DNA of 64,000 nucleotides from Botrytis cinerea B05.10 (Eukaryota > Ascomycota > Leotiomycetes > Helotiales > Sclerotiniaceae): positions 62,001 to 126,000 of the forward strand of contig NC_037326.1 of the NCBI RefSeq assembly GCF_000143535.2, given 5' to 3'. A program made the translations under genes and the position numbers. A model generated the notes under the pieces. It made no database searches and was not told the DNA's origin. It saw only the letters and a program-made list of their open reading frames with translations. Position 1 is the stretch's first letter. Each line of letters opens with the position of its first letter. Shown here piece by piece: positions 23,607-37,900 of the stretch.

Positions 23607-26522
23607 AATATAAGATAAAAATTAATATTATAATAAAAGTGTAATTGAATGATAGAATTTCTATTAATTTTCTTCGAAAGACTTTCTTCTTGAAATTATA
23701 AATATAAAAACTCTTCAATATCGGAATAAAACTCGAACTAATACCGATCCGACTAATATCTACAATGCATTCTTTTATATAATTTCTTTATATAGTTAAC
23801 ATATAAACTTTATTAATTTAAAAATAAAAAATCTTTAGAGTTTAAAGTATACGATATAAGAATTTTGCTTTTTCAAAAAAAAAGTAGCATTAGTATCTAT
23901 ATAAACATGCGTCTTTGAAAAGAAAGACAAGAAAATATTTTAAAGAAAATAAATATTTAATAGAAGTTTTGAGAAAAATTTCAACTTTCAAGAAGAAAAA
24001 GATACGTAAAAAAAAGCTCAAAATTACGATATTAGTATTTTAATTTAATCAATATAATATGATATAGCTTCAACATACTTGTTCTAAATAATATATTATT
24101 AAATAAGTTATCTTTAAATACTCAAACTCTATATTTTCTTAACTAAAATCATCTTAAAATTCACTATTTTAATAATACCTTACTATAAATTTTCAATTTA
24201 TAGATAAGTACTAGTATGTTTTGTTATCATAAATGTAAAAGTTAATTAGTAATCTATTAATTACTATATATCAGTCGATGAATAATAATACTAGAGTATA
24301 AATAACAGTCAATCATCTAAATCATGTAAGAAATAGCGATTTACTACATCTTATATAATAGATTAATAATATTTACAATTGTTTTTTCAATTGAAAGCTT
24401 CATAAAAATGATTTTTATAATAATTATATATAGTTTTAGATTCTTGAATTCTGAAATTAATTATAAAATTGAAGAATTTGTTGAAATAATAGTTTATAGA
24501 AGACTTTTATATCTTACTCATTTAATTACTAAACTTTAAATTTATATAAAATAATTAATAAAAGCTTCAGAAATCATTTACTGATTCTTTATACGATTTA
24601 TTATCAAGATTATATAAAATTATATTAATAAATTAATATCCAGCTAAATTAGAATTCGTTGACTTTGAAAACAAATTTAATGTGATTTGAGTGATAAGTT
24701 ATTTATTGTACACATTTACTATAAGTCCTATAAAATATCTTTAATCCCTTCGTATATATTACTCTATCTATTTATATTCAATACTTTCATTATTACTAAC
24801 TCAATATAAGTATCTTTTTAAAACTTACTAAACTTATTTTCTTCTGCAATCACCAAGCACAGATAATAATCGCTCATTAAAATCACGTCTAAATAAGCTA
24901 CTTTACTACCTAGGTACTTTTATTTTATGATAAATTAATAGCTTTTAATAAATAACTTTATTTGAATTTTATTAGATATATTATTTCGATATCAATATTT
25001 GATAAAATTATCTAGATCATCATTTACATTTTCAAAAAAATAATTTTATATCTTATTAATATAAAACATAAAAGTTATACTCTAAATAGATTGATATTAT
25101 CCAATCAGTTCCTTCCGCATTATAACTAGCTTTTTATCAAGAACTTTTAAAATGAAACTTGATACTATACTTAAAACCTTGTTCTTGAAATTATTATTTA
25201 TTTGATTTTAAATCGAATATCTTTAACAAAGTATTAAGAGTAAGATATTTAGTAAGAGTTTGTTTAAATGTATAGTGAGAAGTTCTCAGAATTTTTTCTA
25301 AAAGTTCGGAAACAATCAAAATACTGTCAATATCGTAGAAATATTATTTTATTAGTATTAGAGCATTATTTCTCATGTTTTACATTTTTGTTTATCTTAT
25401 TAAGATGGATTTATATCTTCATGATGTAAGTAGAAAAGCTATACGGTGACCTCACACTATATAGTATTCTATCAAGATATAGGATCTGAATTATACTTCT
25501 GATTAAAAATAATAGAAGTATTATCAATATAAAACTAATTAAATCTTGTGAATATATTCTATAGATTCTAAAATTATAAGCTTAAATCCCTATAACTAAT
25601 CACTGTAGTTAACCCTTATCAACTTATAATCTAAACTAAGCAAAAAAAGAAAAACACTATCAATAAGATATTACAAGATAATTCATGATTATTAAAAATA
25701 AATTTATTTGAAAAATGACTATTATTTAAAAAAGTTATTATATAGTCTAATTACTAATTAACTTTTATGTAATATAATTATTTATCATATTAAAACTTTC
25801 ATATAAATATAATAAGTTTTATAAATTCGAAATTTATTAGAATCTAGTAATAAGGAATATAACAGGGTTACACTAGAATGGTGGGGTATGTAGAAGATTA
25901 TAAAGAATGTATCAAAATCTAATCTAACCTAATCTTATATTCTAATTTGAAATATATCAAATTTCTTTTATATTGTTTTCCTATAATATTAATATTAAAA
26001 GTCTATAACTTTTCTTTTTCTTATAAATTAATCTTATAGTCCTTGAATTTAAGATTCACTATTTTCCACTCCTTAGATTATATATAATCCATATTCTTAC
26101 CTAGGTAGTATTCTCAAAATGATCCCGGATAAATAATAGTATTTTATAGTAGTAATATTATCACACAAACATATCTCTTAAAATATATCTTCATAAATAT
26201 ACAGTTCATCGAATTCAAATAATTGAAATTATACATGTTGATCCTCGAGATAATGTTATAAATCAAATTACAGGGGTATGTAATTATTCTTAAATATTCT
26301 TAATTTTTTATTTATTATTAATATTGTTAAAACCATATTATTATTATCAAAGGTTTAATGTTGATTATATTCTCATATTATATAATCGATTTTATATTGT
26401 TTTTGATATTATTTTATAGAAGACTTATTTTTTTCTAAATCTCTGATTGAATACAATACTATCTAGGTAGGTAGTATTATTTAGAGATAAAAATACTATT
26501 CAAGAATACTAGTATTCTAATA
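23607..26522. other. AT-rich sequence, no gene
   Basis: Two exact TACCTAGGTA motifs (24907, 26098). No coding frame of interest and no further repeat recognised. Confidence 0.5.
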
Positions 26523-27510
26523 TACAGGATTTAAAACACAGTTCATAATTGAAAACTAATTGATTAAAAAAATGTATAAAATCTATACAAAAATATCAAA
26601 ATGTAGAATTCAGTTGATTAACAAATTAATCAATAAGTGAAAATTGAAGAATTTTCGAAATAAAAACAAAAAATACTTTATTACTATATGAATTGGAAAC
26701 TCTCCAATAATTCGATTTTTATATTAATAAGTTGTTGCATATTAAAAAAACAATTGATTCAAAACTTTAATTAGAAAGATAGATTGCAATTTTAAAAAAT
26801 TATATAAAAACTCGCAATTGATTCGAAGAGTCATAAATGTTTAATAGAATAAATAAAAATTAATTAAAAAAGAAAATTAGAAAGACAATTAGAAAACAGA
26901 CCACGGGAGTTAGAAGAAAAATTAGAAAGAAAATTAGAGAAGAGATTTAGAGAAGAGAATTTGAAAAAGAATTAGAAAGATTTGTTAAAATACTTCATTA
27001 GAGAGAAAAAAAGATTTATTAGATTAATTACATTCAAAAGATTCATAATATTCATTAAATTTATTACATTTATTAGATTTATTTAAGATTTTGAGCTCTT
27101 GAGGTTTTGAGATCTTGAGGTTTTGAGGTTTCAATTTTTAATTCTATTTTCAATACTTTTATACAGGTTAGAAATGAGAGGGTGATAAAGTTTATAGATT
27201 ATATTTTTGTTATTATTTTTACAAAAATTATTCATCATTATAATCAAAAGTTGAAGATCAAATGTATTTCAATTAAGTTTGTATATAGACTATTCTTTCA
27301 AAAAGATTACAATCTTTGAATACCTTTAAAATTCATATTTGAATAGAATATAAGAATATACATTTCATTTGTTTTTAGGATTCTAAAAGTTATATACCCA
27401 GGTAGTATGAGTATACATGTAGATTTTGAATGGTATTAAAAATAATTATAAAGAGTACTAGTGATATTGTTGTCATTTTTAGGTACAAAGGGCTGAGAAA
27501 AAGCTCGTTT
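26523..27510 (+). repeat. R1 family, copy d (plus), nearly full length
   Basis: Starts tacaggatttaaaacacagt and ends agggctgagaaaaagctcgt, with the internal gaggttttgagatcttgagg tract at about 27090-27115. At about 27290 the minus strand reads ctttttgaaagaatagtcta, the empty form of the site where the 52101-53950 transposon sits in copy e. TACCCAGGTA at 27405 has no counterpart in the other R1 copies. Confidence 0.75.
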
Positions 27511-30500
27511 TATAAGGTTTCAAATAAAATCCCAAGGCTCGAAAATCATACCTACCTAGGTAGAAATGAAATTCTGTTGATATCAAAATTATATTTCTAT
27601 TGTTTTATACCAATACTTGTCCCGTTTAGGTGACAAGTAATTACCATATTATATCAATAATCTGAATCTAATTTTTGACGTTGATCAATTGAAAAGAATG
27701 AATCGATTCAAGGAAAAAATATTGTAATATTAATAATTGCAATAATTTCAATAATGATCAGATACAGAGATTGACAGCGTGAATTGTGTAAAACACTAAT
27801 TTAACCCCACATCCCCTTGTCAACTTGAAATTAGAGATTTTAATAGATCGAATTGTTTTGTTCTTGTACTGCTTTGTTGAATTCAATTAGAATTAGTGAT
27901 TCTGAGTATTATGAAGAAAACAATAGGAATCTTATAATTTCATACCTAGGTATTCGAAAAGCTTCAAAAATTTTTTGATATGAATATTATCAAAATGGTA
28001 GAACATATATTATTAGTGTTATGTTTGATAGGTATTGATCTTTTTATCCACTAAATCTATCATCTAGGTATATTTTCTTTTATATTGCCGTTGTTTCTAA
28101 CAGTTTCGATTCGATATAGGTGATTTGAAATTAATGTATTGAGGTATAAATTTTATCTAATATAGAATAGAGAACTATAAAAACACAAAAGAATTATTAT
28201 CAGAATGGTGTCAATTTGAGTTATAGGCAAGTAGCTTATGTATGCAGTATAGATGTAATATTTCAAAAATGATTTAGCTGCTTATTAGGTAGTTTTATTA
28301 ATTGCTTAATTTGATCAAATTATTGATTTTATTAATACTTTGAAGAACTTTAGATGTATAATATGTTGGAGAGTAATTATTGAATTAGGATAGAAGGGAA
28401 TTGAAGAAACTATAGTTTGAACTGAGTTAAAAAGAATTGGTTATGAATGTTATATTGCTTTTTGTAAACCATTAATTTGATAAAATAACTAACAATTTCG
28501 TTTTCAATTTGTATTAGAGTATATCAATTGGATTAATAAACAATTGAACATTATTATATAATCAAATGAAATATAGGTGATTATAGGATTTCATTGAAAA
28601 ATGTATGTTATATATTGAAAAGATAAAACTTTGATTTTATATGTATATTAGAAAGATAATGTAAGAAAGTTGGGTACCTAGGTAGACATTCTAGGACTGC
28701 TTTCTAAAAAACCAAATAAAAGGCCTAGTTTATTCCGAAAGAAGGATTGGGGCTCTGGTAGGTAATGTTGAATCATATCAAGCTTGTATTATATCTAATT
28801 GAATGTAATTATATCTAGGATATATATTTATATAAGATAGCGTTTCTAAGTTTATGATAAATGTTATTTTTGTAAATCTCATTGAGAACAATATAGTCAA
28901 GATTAATTAGTTGATATCTAGCTCAGATTTTAATTCTATTGAGAATATATAAAATGAAAATGAAAGACTGGATATGGAATTATTATTCATATAATAAGAT
29001 AACTTATGATCAGTTTAGAAAAACTATCAATGAGGTATAGAAAATTATATGAGAGGAATATTTAATAGAATTATTTAAAAGTATGGAACATACCTACCTA
29101 GGTACTTAGGTAGGTATTAGACAATTATTGATATTAATGGCATGTATATTAGATAATAATAAAATTTATGTTTTTGTTTATTTTCAAGAAATTCATTACA
29201 ATATTTTTACCCCCTAGATTTTATTATATAAATTTCAGAAAATGTAATGTTCCTATTGATTCAAGGCTTTGTATGTGGGGAAAGGGTTGGTCGCTTTTTG
29301 ATGTGTTTTATAATACCTACGCTGTCAACCTTTATATTTTAAGCATTTTTGATATTTCAAATGTTAAATTCATTGATCGAAAGTTATTTGTTGTAGAGAT
29401 TCTAAAAATCTATTGAAATATTGATAATTGTATCATTGTATAATTGCTTGATTAGACTAAAATATAGATGCTTTAAAAGAATGAACTTTAACTATTCATT
29501 CCAATATATAAATAACAAAATAATACAAGTCTGTTGTATTATTAATAGTAAAAACGGAAAACAATACTTTCAATATTATTGGTTATTCAATATCACAAAA
29601 ATGTTTTTTTTTTTAATATTTAAAGTAGATTTAAAGATTGTATTTGACTGGAGTTTTAAATTAACATACCTAGGTAAGTAAATTAAAATTGAAATTAAAA
29701 ACGCTTCATGAAAATTGACGTTTGTAATAAATGATTATTCGATATATTATCTCAACGATCTTATAAATCTCAAATTAATTAAATTATAGAAATTAAATGG
29801 TTAATTTGAATTTATTTTATAAAGAATGTTATTTTATCAGTGTTTAATATTAATATATAGAACTTTTTGTGAAGTATGATTGAAATGAATATAATCTCTT
29901 TAATTTTAATATAAGAAATATTATCAGAAGAAGATTATATATTGTTCAATACGTTGGGAATGTCTTTGAATACAACATTATGAATTTATTAATACATCAT
30001 ATCAAACCCTTCCATGATTCTGTAGGTATCTTGATTGATTATTGTATTTGAATAATTGTTGGTAATCAACATTCTTATGATTTTATAAATTTACTATGTA
30101 CTTTTTAAATACTGGCCATCAGGGAAAAAGAATTTTTCAGGTTGCACATTTGCAAAAGCTTTTTTTCTTATTTTTAAAATAACTATTCATTTCCATCGAT
30201 AAATTAATGTTCACTGTACTAAAAATAATCTGAAAGGTGTTATTGAAACTTTGTAACTTTAAGATTTTATAGAATTATGAAAGTATTATAAGATTCATAA
30301 TTGATTTGAAAAGCTTACCTACAAAACAAGTGAAAACATCAGGGGTTTTATTTGACAGCTGTTCATATAGATCTCAATATTTTCATTGATCAATTTTACA
30401 TATTCTATAGATTTTATAGATTTTATAAATTCTATAGATTTTAATGATTTTAATGATTCTATAGATTTTAATGATTTTAATGATTCTCATGATTTTAGTC

Positions 30501-33268
30501 ATTGAACTCCTCGAGGGAAATCACATAAATATAAAACAGTGCCCTCATTATACCCTTCTTCTGTACAATATTTAATAAGGATGTAATACTTGAGCTAAAG
30601 TTTTTTTGAATGTTATATATATTACTGAAATGACGAAAGTATTATTAAGATGTTATTTTTAATTCTTATAGTTATAAGAGTTTTAGTCTAAAACTTGATT
30701 AAAAGAAAAAGTTCATAAATTCAGAACATGTAAAGTTTGATAGTGATCAAGAAAATATTGCGATATTATGAACTTCAGAAGATATCTATATAATATCCTG
30801 AATATAATACTATAGTATAAAATCAGAGATTCAAATTTTCATTCTGAATATCGATATAAATCTAATAACCTTTGAAAATTAAAAAAGAATATTATTTTTG
30901 AATATCTAATCGATATATGTTCGAAAGGTTTCTTATTTCAGTTCAGGAAATATAAAATATATAACGAATTAGGTATACTCTGGGATTGAAAAGTAGAAAA
31001 CAAATCAGAAAGCTTTAAACGTATCGAGTCGTAAAATAACAAATCGAATTATAAACACTTTTCAATTATCTTTATACCGAGGTAACTTTCAAAAAGCTTT
31101 TTATAAAGATTCTAAATTTTCAACGTTATTGAAAAATAGTTCCGATTAATCACAATTATACAAATGAAATATAGTATTGTGAATAATAATTTCTTTAATT
31201 TTGATAAAATAGATTGTATAATAGAAATTTTTAATATAATAATTGATAACTATTATTAATATTGAATAATAGAACAATGTTGAGTTAATATGATTGAATA
31301 ATCACGAATAAATTATAATAATAATATATGAAAATAAAAAGAATAAAACTATTCTTCTATCTTTGATTATTTAGGTATTAGAAATAAACACTAAGTTATG
31401 TATATTATATAATATGTTAAATATGTATATAAGTATATATATTTGTATCTAGGTAATGTTTGAGAAATTAATCTTTGTAGTAGTATGTATGTGTTATATA
31501 TATCATTTACAATATCCGCTTTATTATAGGATTCTATTATTAAGTTATTCAAACTTTATATATATATTTTTTTAAAAGCTTTATTAATTTCTGTGATAAT
31601 ACTAACATTTAAGATTCTTTATGGTATTTATGTTTTTAATAGAGTTGTGGCCATAGCTCATTACCTACACTCTTTATCAATTCGTAACAAAACCGCTGCA
31701 AAAATGATATTATATTATACAAAATTAAATATTAAATCATTTTTCCGATTATTATATTATAAATTCAAAATTTCGATAAATTATGATTTGACAGAAGATA
31801 GTTCAGGAAAAATGAATAAAATATTTTTAATTCTTTTTGTAATTGAAATATAAAATCTTAAAATTGAGATTTTCATAAAATTTTAATATGTAATGTTTTT
31901 ATTATATAAAATACCTAGGTAATCAATATACTTAAAGTTTTGAAATGTTCAATTGAAATTTTTTTGCATTTCAATTAAAGAAATTCCAAAAAAGATTCAT
32001 TCGTTTTTTCAAGTAAATTCAATAATTTTTGATTATTTTAAAAGGAAATTATGAAATCTATTTAATATCATATTAAGTTTTTAGAAGGTTCAAAAGTTGA
32101 ATAAATAATAGGTTTTCGTACATTTTTGTAAAGGGTATAATGAGCTATGCGCCCAACTCTTATATGAGTACTTTTTTCTTTAATTCGATTTCCTTTCTTC
32201 ATAATAAGTGGAATGATATATAGGATTTATCTTTGTAATTTTGTTGAAATATGGTGAAAATTATTCCAATTTATTTTTGTTTTTTTAATTTGATTTGTAA
32301 AATGCTTTTCATATGTTCTATTTCACATATTAACAAATCAATTTCGAATTCAATATTTTCAGATTGTAGTTTTATTATTCATTTACATTAAATTATTTAA
32401 ATTTGATTGTATGAGAATAGAGTTTTAGTCCATATGTTATTTTATATGCTTTATTTGAAGTAGTCAATTTGGTCAATTGATATGGTCAATTTATATAATC
32501 TTTGATGAATTGGATGAATTGGATAAATTGAATGAATCTGATGAAATTGATAAAACTGGTGAAATAAATGAATTTGATGCTTTTTATTAATTCTATTGTT
32601 GTGGCTATTTGATGTAATTGATTGGTTGATTTGGTCGATTAAATTTAATACATTAAATTAATCTATCAAATTGATTACATGAATGAGTTGGATCAAATCA
32701 GTTGAATTTGTAACTAATTTCAATTTATTCTCTTTTGTTCTCTTTTTTTGTTATCTCAAACTTAAATCTAGGTTTTTTATGCATTATACAGTCTGAGCAT
32801 GTTCATTATTTTGTGAGGGTGTTTGTTTTTTATCTAGATTTTAACTCTGAATGATATATATTCTTTTGAATTAATTATATCCTTTCGAATATAATGTTAG
32901 TGTATATCGATACCTAGGTATGTTTTATTTTCTTGTAAAATTTATTATTCTGAATCTCATTAATTCTATTTGTGATGGTGCAATATAAGTTGGGAATAAA
33001 GGGTTTGTTTTTAGAGTTTTATTTTTAGGGTTTTGATTAGCTTTTTTATTCAGGCGATTTCTTTTATTTTTCTGTTTGTTATTATGATTTTAGTTTCTAT
33101 TGTATCTTAAGAGGCTGGTTTCTGTTTTGTTGATGATTATATTTTATAAGTGTTATATTTGAAATATATTTTTTACTGGTCGTAAATCTTCAAATTGAAT
33201 TTGTATAGATTTAACATTTGTATGAAAGTATGTTTAGTTGACTTGGATAGATCATATTACCTAATTAC
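27511..33268. other. AT-rich sequence with CCTAGG motifs, no gene
   Basis: Eight exact TACCTAGGTA copies fall here (27553 to 32911). A partial R5 head (actggccatcagggaaaaag) is at 30111-30185. Tandem AT repeats lie near 30397-30500. Degenerate gatgaattg repeats lie near 32490-32580. Plus-strand frames at 29168-29416, 29421-29681 and 31593-31853 (82-86 codons) are AT-rich low-complexity and fit chance. Confidence 0.5.
30397..30500. repeat. Degenerate tandem repeat
   Basis: Variants of attctatagattttaatgat repeated about six times. Local minisatellite; no other feature. Confidence 0.6.
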
Positions 33269-33706
33269 AATATATACTAACTACTATCAGTAAAAATACT
33301 TTTTCATATTAAAAAACATTATTTCTGTATACAGTTTCGATTATAATTATTAATATAATATAATATCTTCCTTTTATCAATCGATTGATTTTTAATAATA
33401 TATTGTTGAAAATAAGATTGATCATTTTTCAAATTTTTATCATTCAAGTTATATAGATAGACAATTGAAGTATCTCCAAAAGCATCAGTTTTATTAATGA
33501 AATGAACAAAGTTCAAATCATCTTTTTGATACTTCAATTCAATCATATAATTTCTATGATATAGATTTTCAAGGATTTTGAAATATAAAAACAAAATTTA
33601 AAATGATTTAAAGTATAAATTATGAAGAATTTTAGATTTGAAAAGATAATAAAATATTACCTTTTGATATGAAAATTCTTTTCGACTGATTATAATTAAT
33701 TTGTAC
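33269..33706. mobile_element. R3 element, about 0.44 kb, with inverted ends
   Basis: The left end reads actaactactatcagtaaaa then atactttttcatatta. The right end, read on the minus strand, is aaattaattataatcagtcg followed by aaaagaattttcatatc. These are imperfect inverted repeats of about 40 bp. Related single ends occur near 510, 1630, 18970 and 40750. The 91-codon minus frame inside (33319-33594) is Asn/Tyr/Lys-rich and unrecognised. Probably a small non-autonomous DNA transposon. Confidence 0.45.
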
Positions 33707-34588
33707 TTTAGTCGTTGAAATAAGTGTTTTATAAATATTAAGCGATTTTCTTTAAGTTGTTTTATATAATATTAGTAAGTTGGTTTATAGTATATGTGAT
33801 ATTTGGTTGTATACAATTTGAGAGATAGATGATGTTATTGATAATTCGAAGTTATAATGTTTTATTATTTTTATTGAGAAGTCTTTTTGGGGGGATTTTG
33901 AGTAGTTGTGTTTGGAGGTAAGGGTAAATCTTTTATATTGGTACGATTGATTTTAAATTTGTATAGAAGTGTTTTTCTGTAATATGATTGATGTATTTTG
34001 AATGATTGATTTCACTGATTCTGTTTCATTTGAATGTTTAGAAATATATTTCTTTTACTTAAATCTTTGAACGTTTATGCATTTCTGATTCTATATTTTA
34101 TTAAGTTGATATTTGTGTGACCTTTTAATATTAACAGCTTATTTGTAATTAATTAAATTAAAATTCTTCTTTTTATAGAGAGGTTTGGATTTGTTATTGA
34201 TTTTCTAATTTAATATTCGTAAAAAACTTTTTTATTATTGTCTACTAAATATAGAATATTTATTTGAATTTATAAAGTGACTTTTTCAGTTTGAGATATG
34301 GTTCATTTTTGAGTTTGATTTAAAAGAAGATTTCACTGAAATATATTAGTATTTCTATAAAGACTTTTGTACTTATTCGTTTATTATTTAAAAATACAAT
34401 TCCGATATTCATATTATCAGTTTTTGGATCTTTTATAATAGTTTTGATTGGTAAAGTATATAATATTGAGTATTTTTCTATATTGATAAAGCTCTTTTGA
34501 AAATCAATTTTTATTCTTAAAATTACTTTTTGACAATTAATCTTGCTGTTTTTTGGCTAATCCATTGAATCGACTTTATTTGTTATAT
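33707..34588. other. AT-rich sequence, no gene
   Basis: Nothing recognised beyond T-rich low-complexity DNA. Confidence 0.5.
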
Positions 34589-34993
34589 ACGGCAAAGGAC
34601 TCTCATGCCTCTCAAGTATCATTTAATTACTCTCATACCCTAAAATTCAGAAATATTTTACTCTCATGCCGCTTAGATTCTATACTTATCAAAATCATAT
34701 TATAGAATCTACCTTATTATCGCTTATTACAAAATCTATACTTTTAACTATAGAATCTATTCTTCTATAATTCTAATTCTAAGATAGATTCTATAATAAA
34801 GTAATTTGTAATTTTTATATCTTTTTTAAATATAAAATCTAATCTCAAAAGGCTAGAATTCATTTTATTTAATTATAGAATCTATAATAGATTCTATTAT
34901 AAAATCTAAAAATCATAAGAGTAATTTATTTTCCAATTTTAAAGCATAAGAGTAATTAAATGACATTTGAGGGGTATGGGAGTAATTTGCCGT
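34589..34993. mobile_element. R6 MITE-like element, about 405 bp
   Basis: The left end is acggcaaaggactctcatgc and the right end, read on the minus strand, is acggcaaattactcccatac. Both ends then contain atttaattactct. These are long inverted repeats (about 65 bp) with an internal periodic motif, tactctcataccc. The centre is rich in tagattctata palindromes. A second copy lies at 44571-45012 in the same orientation. No coding capacity. The left flank gttatata is shared with the other copy; no clear target-site duplication. Confidence 0.75.
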
Positions 34994-37900
34994 TTTTTAG
35001 AATACCTATATTTGTTATTCAATAGCTTTCTATTTACAAGCATACCCCCCTTCATGATTTTAAAGCACTATCATTTCTCAGATTTTGTATTACATTTTCA
35101 TTATTTTATTTATATTTGCAAATCTTTTTGTGTACTATCTTTGAATCTTAATAATTCTTGAAGTATCGAATGAGGATTATCAATTCAAAAGTTCTTAGAA
35201 TGTGTGGAGGTAGTGTGTAATGTAAATTATATATTGAACAATCTAATTATTGAAGATCTTTTTTAGTTGTTTTTTTGCAACTTTTATTCAAAGTATCTCG
35301 AACTGGAATAGTTATAAGAACAGATCTAGCTTTTGGAATTTCTATACCTAGGTAACTACTTTTATTCTTTGCTTTGAAAGCTGTGATGTATAAATTTTTT
35401 GTATTGGTTTAATTATCTGTGATTATCATTACTATAATATTTACAATGTATAAATCCAAGTATATTGTTAATTTTGGATTTGAATTTCTTATTATTTTTA
35501 AATATATATTTCTTATATATCTTTTTGTATTTATCATATTCTTTCTTTTGTAATATTACTTTTGTTATGTAAAGGACAATTTTTTTTTTCAAATAGTTTT
35601 GGAAATGTTTTGTTTTCAAGGCTTTTAAAAAGATATTTGTATTTACTAAAATTAGAATCTACTATTTTAATTGTGGTTTTGATATAAAAGTTGAAAAAGC
35701 AACATGTTCTATTTTAATTTAATTTAATTATAATGTATTTTTCTTTAAGTATTCTGAACTCGAACTTCTTTATAATATAATCTAATTGTTGAAGGTTTCT
35801 TACTTATAAATTATAATCGAGTATTCTAAGCTTTTTTTTAAATCAAATTATCTAGTGTATATAGTTTTGTAAAAGGCTATTACTCTTAATAATATCCCAG
35901 CTTTTTTGAAAAGTAGTATTTCAATATATGATTTGTTTTTGAAATGTATAGTATACCGAGGTATTCAATGATAAACTTTCATATATTCAATTTGATATTT
36001 AGTTTATTCAATAATGATTTTGATCTAGTACTAATATTTTGAATCTTCTTTTCAGTAATTCTATCTGTTGAAAACCTTTTCAAAAAAAAGATTCGACTAT
36101 TAATTCTTTCCTTTCAATATCTGTTTGAGATTTTATATTGAATTCTCTCTTATTATCGTTTACTTTAATAATAACAACTTTGCTATTGAAGATTCTTCCA
36201 ATCTAATTAATCAATTCTGTTGATATAGATATAATAATATCTGTAATTTATTTTTTGTAAATTTGATTCAAATTATTTTTATTGTATTATTAACAATTGT
36301 AAGGAAATACTCATTTCCATTTCCAAAACATTCTTATATATCTGATAGGTAAGTTTATATTTTATCGACTTAGTTTTATACCTATGAATACAAATATTTA
36401 TACACTGAATGAAATATTCAATCATTCTTTTTGCAAAACAAGGTCTGTTGATTTAACTAGTAGTTCTTTTCCTTTTTGTATATCTTAAAACATTTATGAT
36501 TTTTTTGAATTTATCTATTTAATTATAATTGAGAAATTCTAATTATCAATATATAATTTCTACTTTATTATTATCCGTATTGATTTCTTCAATCTCGAAA
36601 TCTATATTAATCATATAAACTTACTGAATAAGTAATTTCTAAATAATACAGTTAATTAGCATTGAATCATTTTGAAGTTATTTCGAATGGACTGCTTATT
36701 CAACAAAATACTGACTTTCTTTTTTTCAAAAATGATTTTTCAACCTGTTTCGATAAATACTTTGATAGAAATAAATTGAATATACCTAAATTCTTTAATA
36801 TACCAAACATCTCTCAATATAAGATTGCCAATAATAGCTATATCAAATACTACACTCGTAATGTACCTTTCACTGTTTTGACATTTTGAAGTAAAGTTTA
36901 ACAAACAATATCAACAGCATTCTCAATAGAGTCAATGAAATAATAGAATACTTCTGAATCAAAATCCAAATATCGTATTGAATTTTAATACACATCACAA
37001 TGTAAAAATGAACAAAATTATTAAATTCATCTACTACAATAACTTAAATAAAACCATTATTACCGATCTTTTTATTTGAATCCCAAACTCTCTTAAATTT
37101 GTTAAATACAAAGCAATCTTTTAATCAATATCCTTTCTTTTCACATAATATATAAAACCAATTATTAATCTCATTAAATCTATCAGATTTCAATACAATT
37201 ATAAGGTCTCTTACACTATATTCTCCACAATTTCTTCTATCTCTTCCTCAAACTTCTATATTACCTTACTACTGCCTTATATTACTACACACAATATCAA
37301 CAACTACATTTAAAAAAATAATACCTCAAAAACCCTTTTCAACTTATTAAAAAACAATAAATACATTTAAAAAAATTAGATCCAAAATTATCATAAAATT
37401 ACATTAAATTATTATATTTTTGTTTCAAATAATAAAATAAAAATTAAGAATAAACTTCATTATCAAAAATAAGCTTTTATGATATAAATATCTCATAGTA
37501 ATTTTCAAAGAAATCGATTAAAAAAACTTATAAATGAACGATTTTCAAAACTCTAAAACATACTGGAAATCCGTAACATTATTAAAAGATCAATAATTTC
37601 ATTCAAACACTTACAATATCAGCAACAGCGATCATAAAAATATTTCGGAACTGAATATTAAAATCAAACTCGAATTAATTATACGAAATACTATTCTCTT
37701 CATCTTTTTCTAATCAATAATATCAATTCGATTGTTCACTAATACTAATTCTACCCCTATACACATCTCAAATATCGTAAATATTATCATTACTACTTGA
37801 ATAGATTTATAAGACTTTTTTCGATTATTGCCTTTAGATTTACCTAACTAACATCCCTATTTAGTTTAAATTGAATCACTCATAATCTAGCCCATCATAT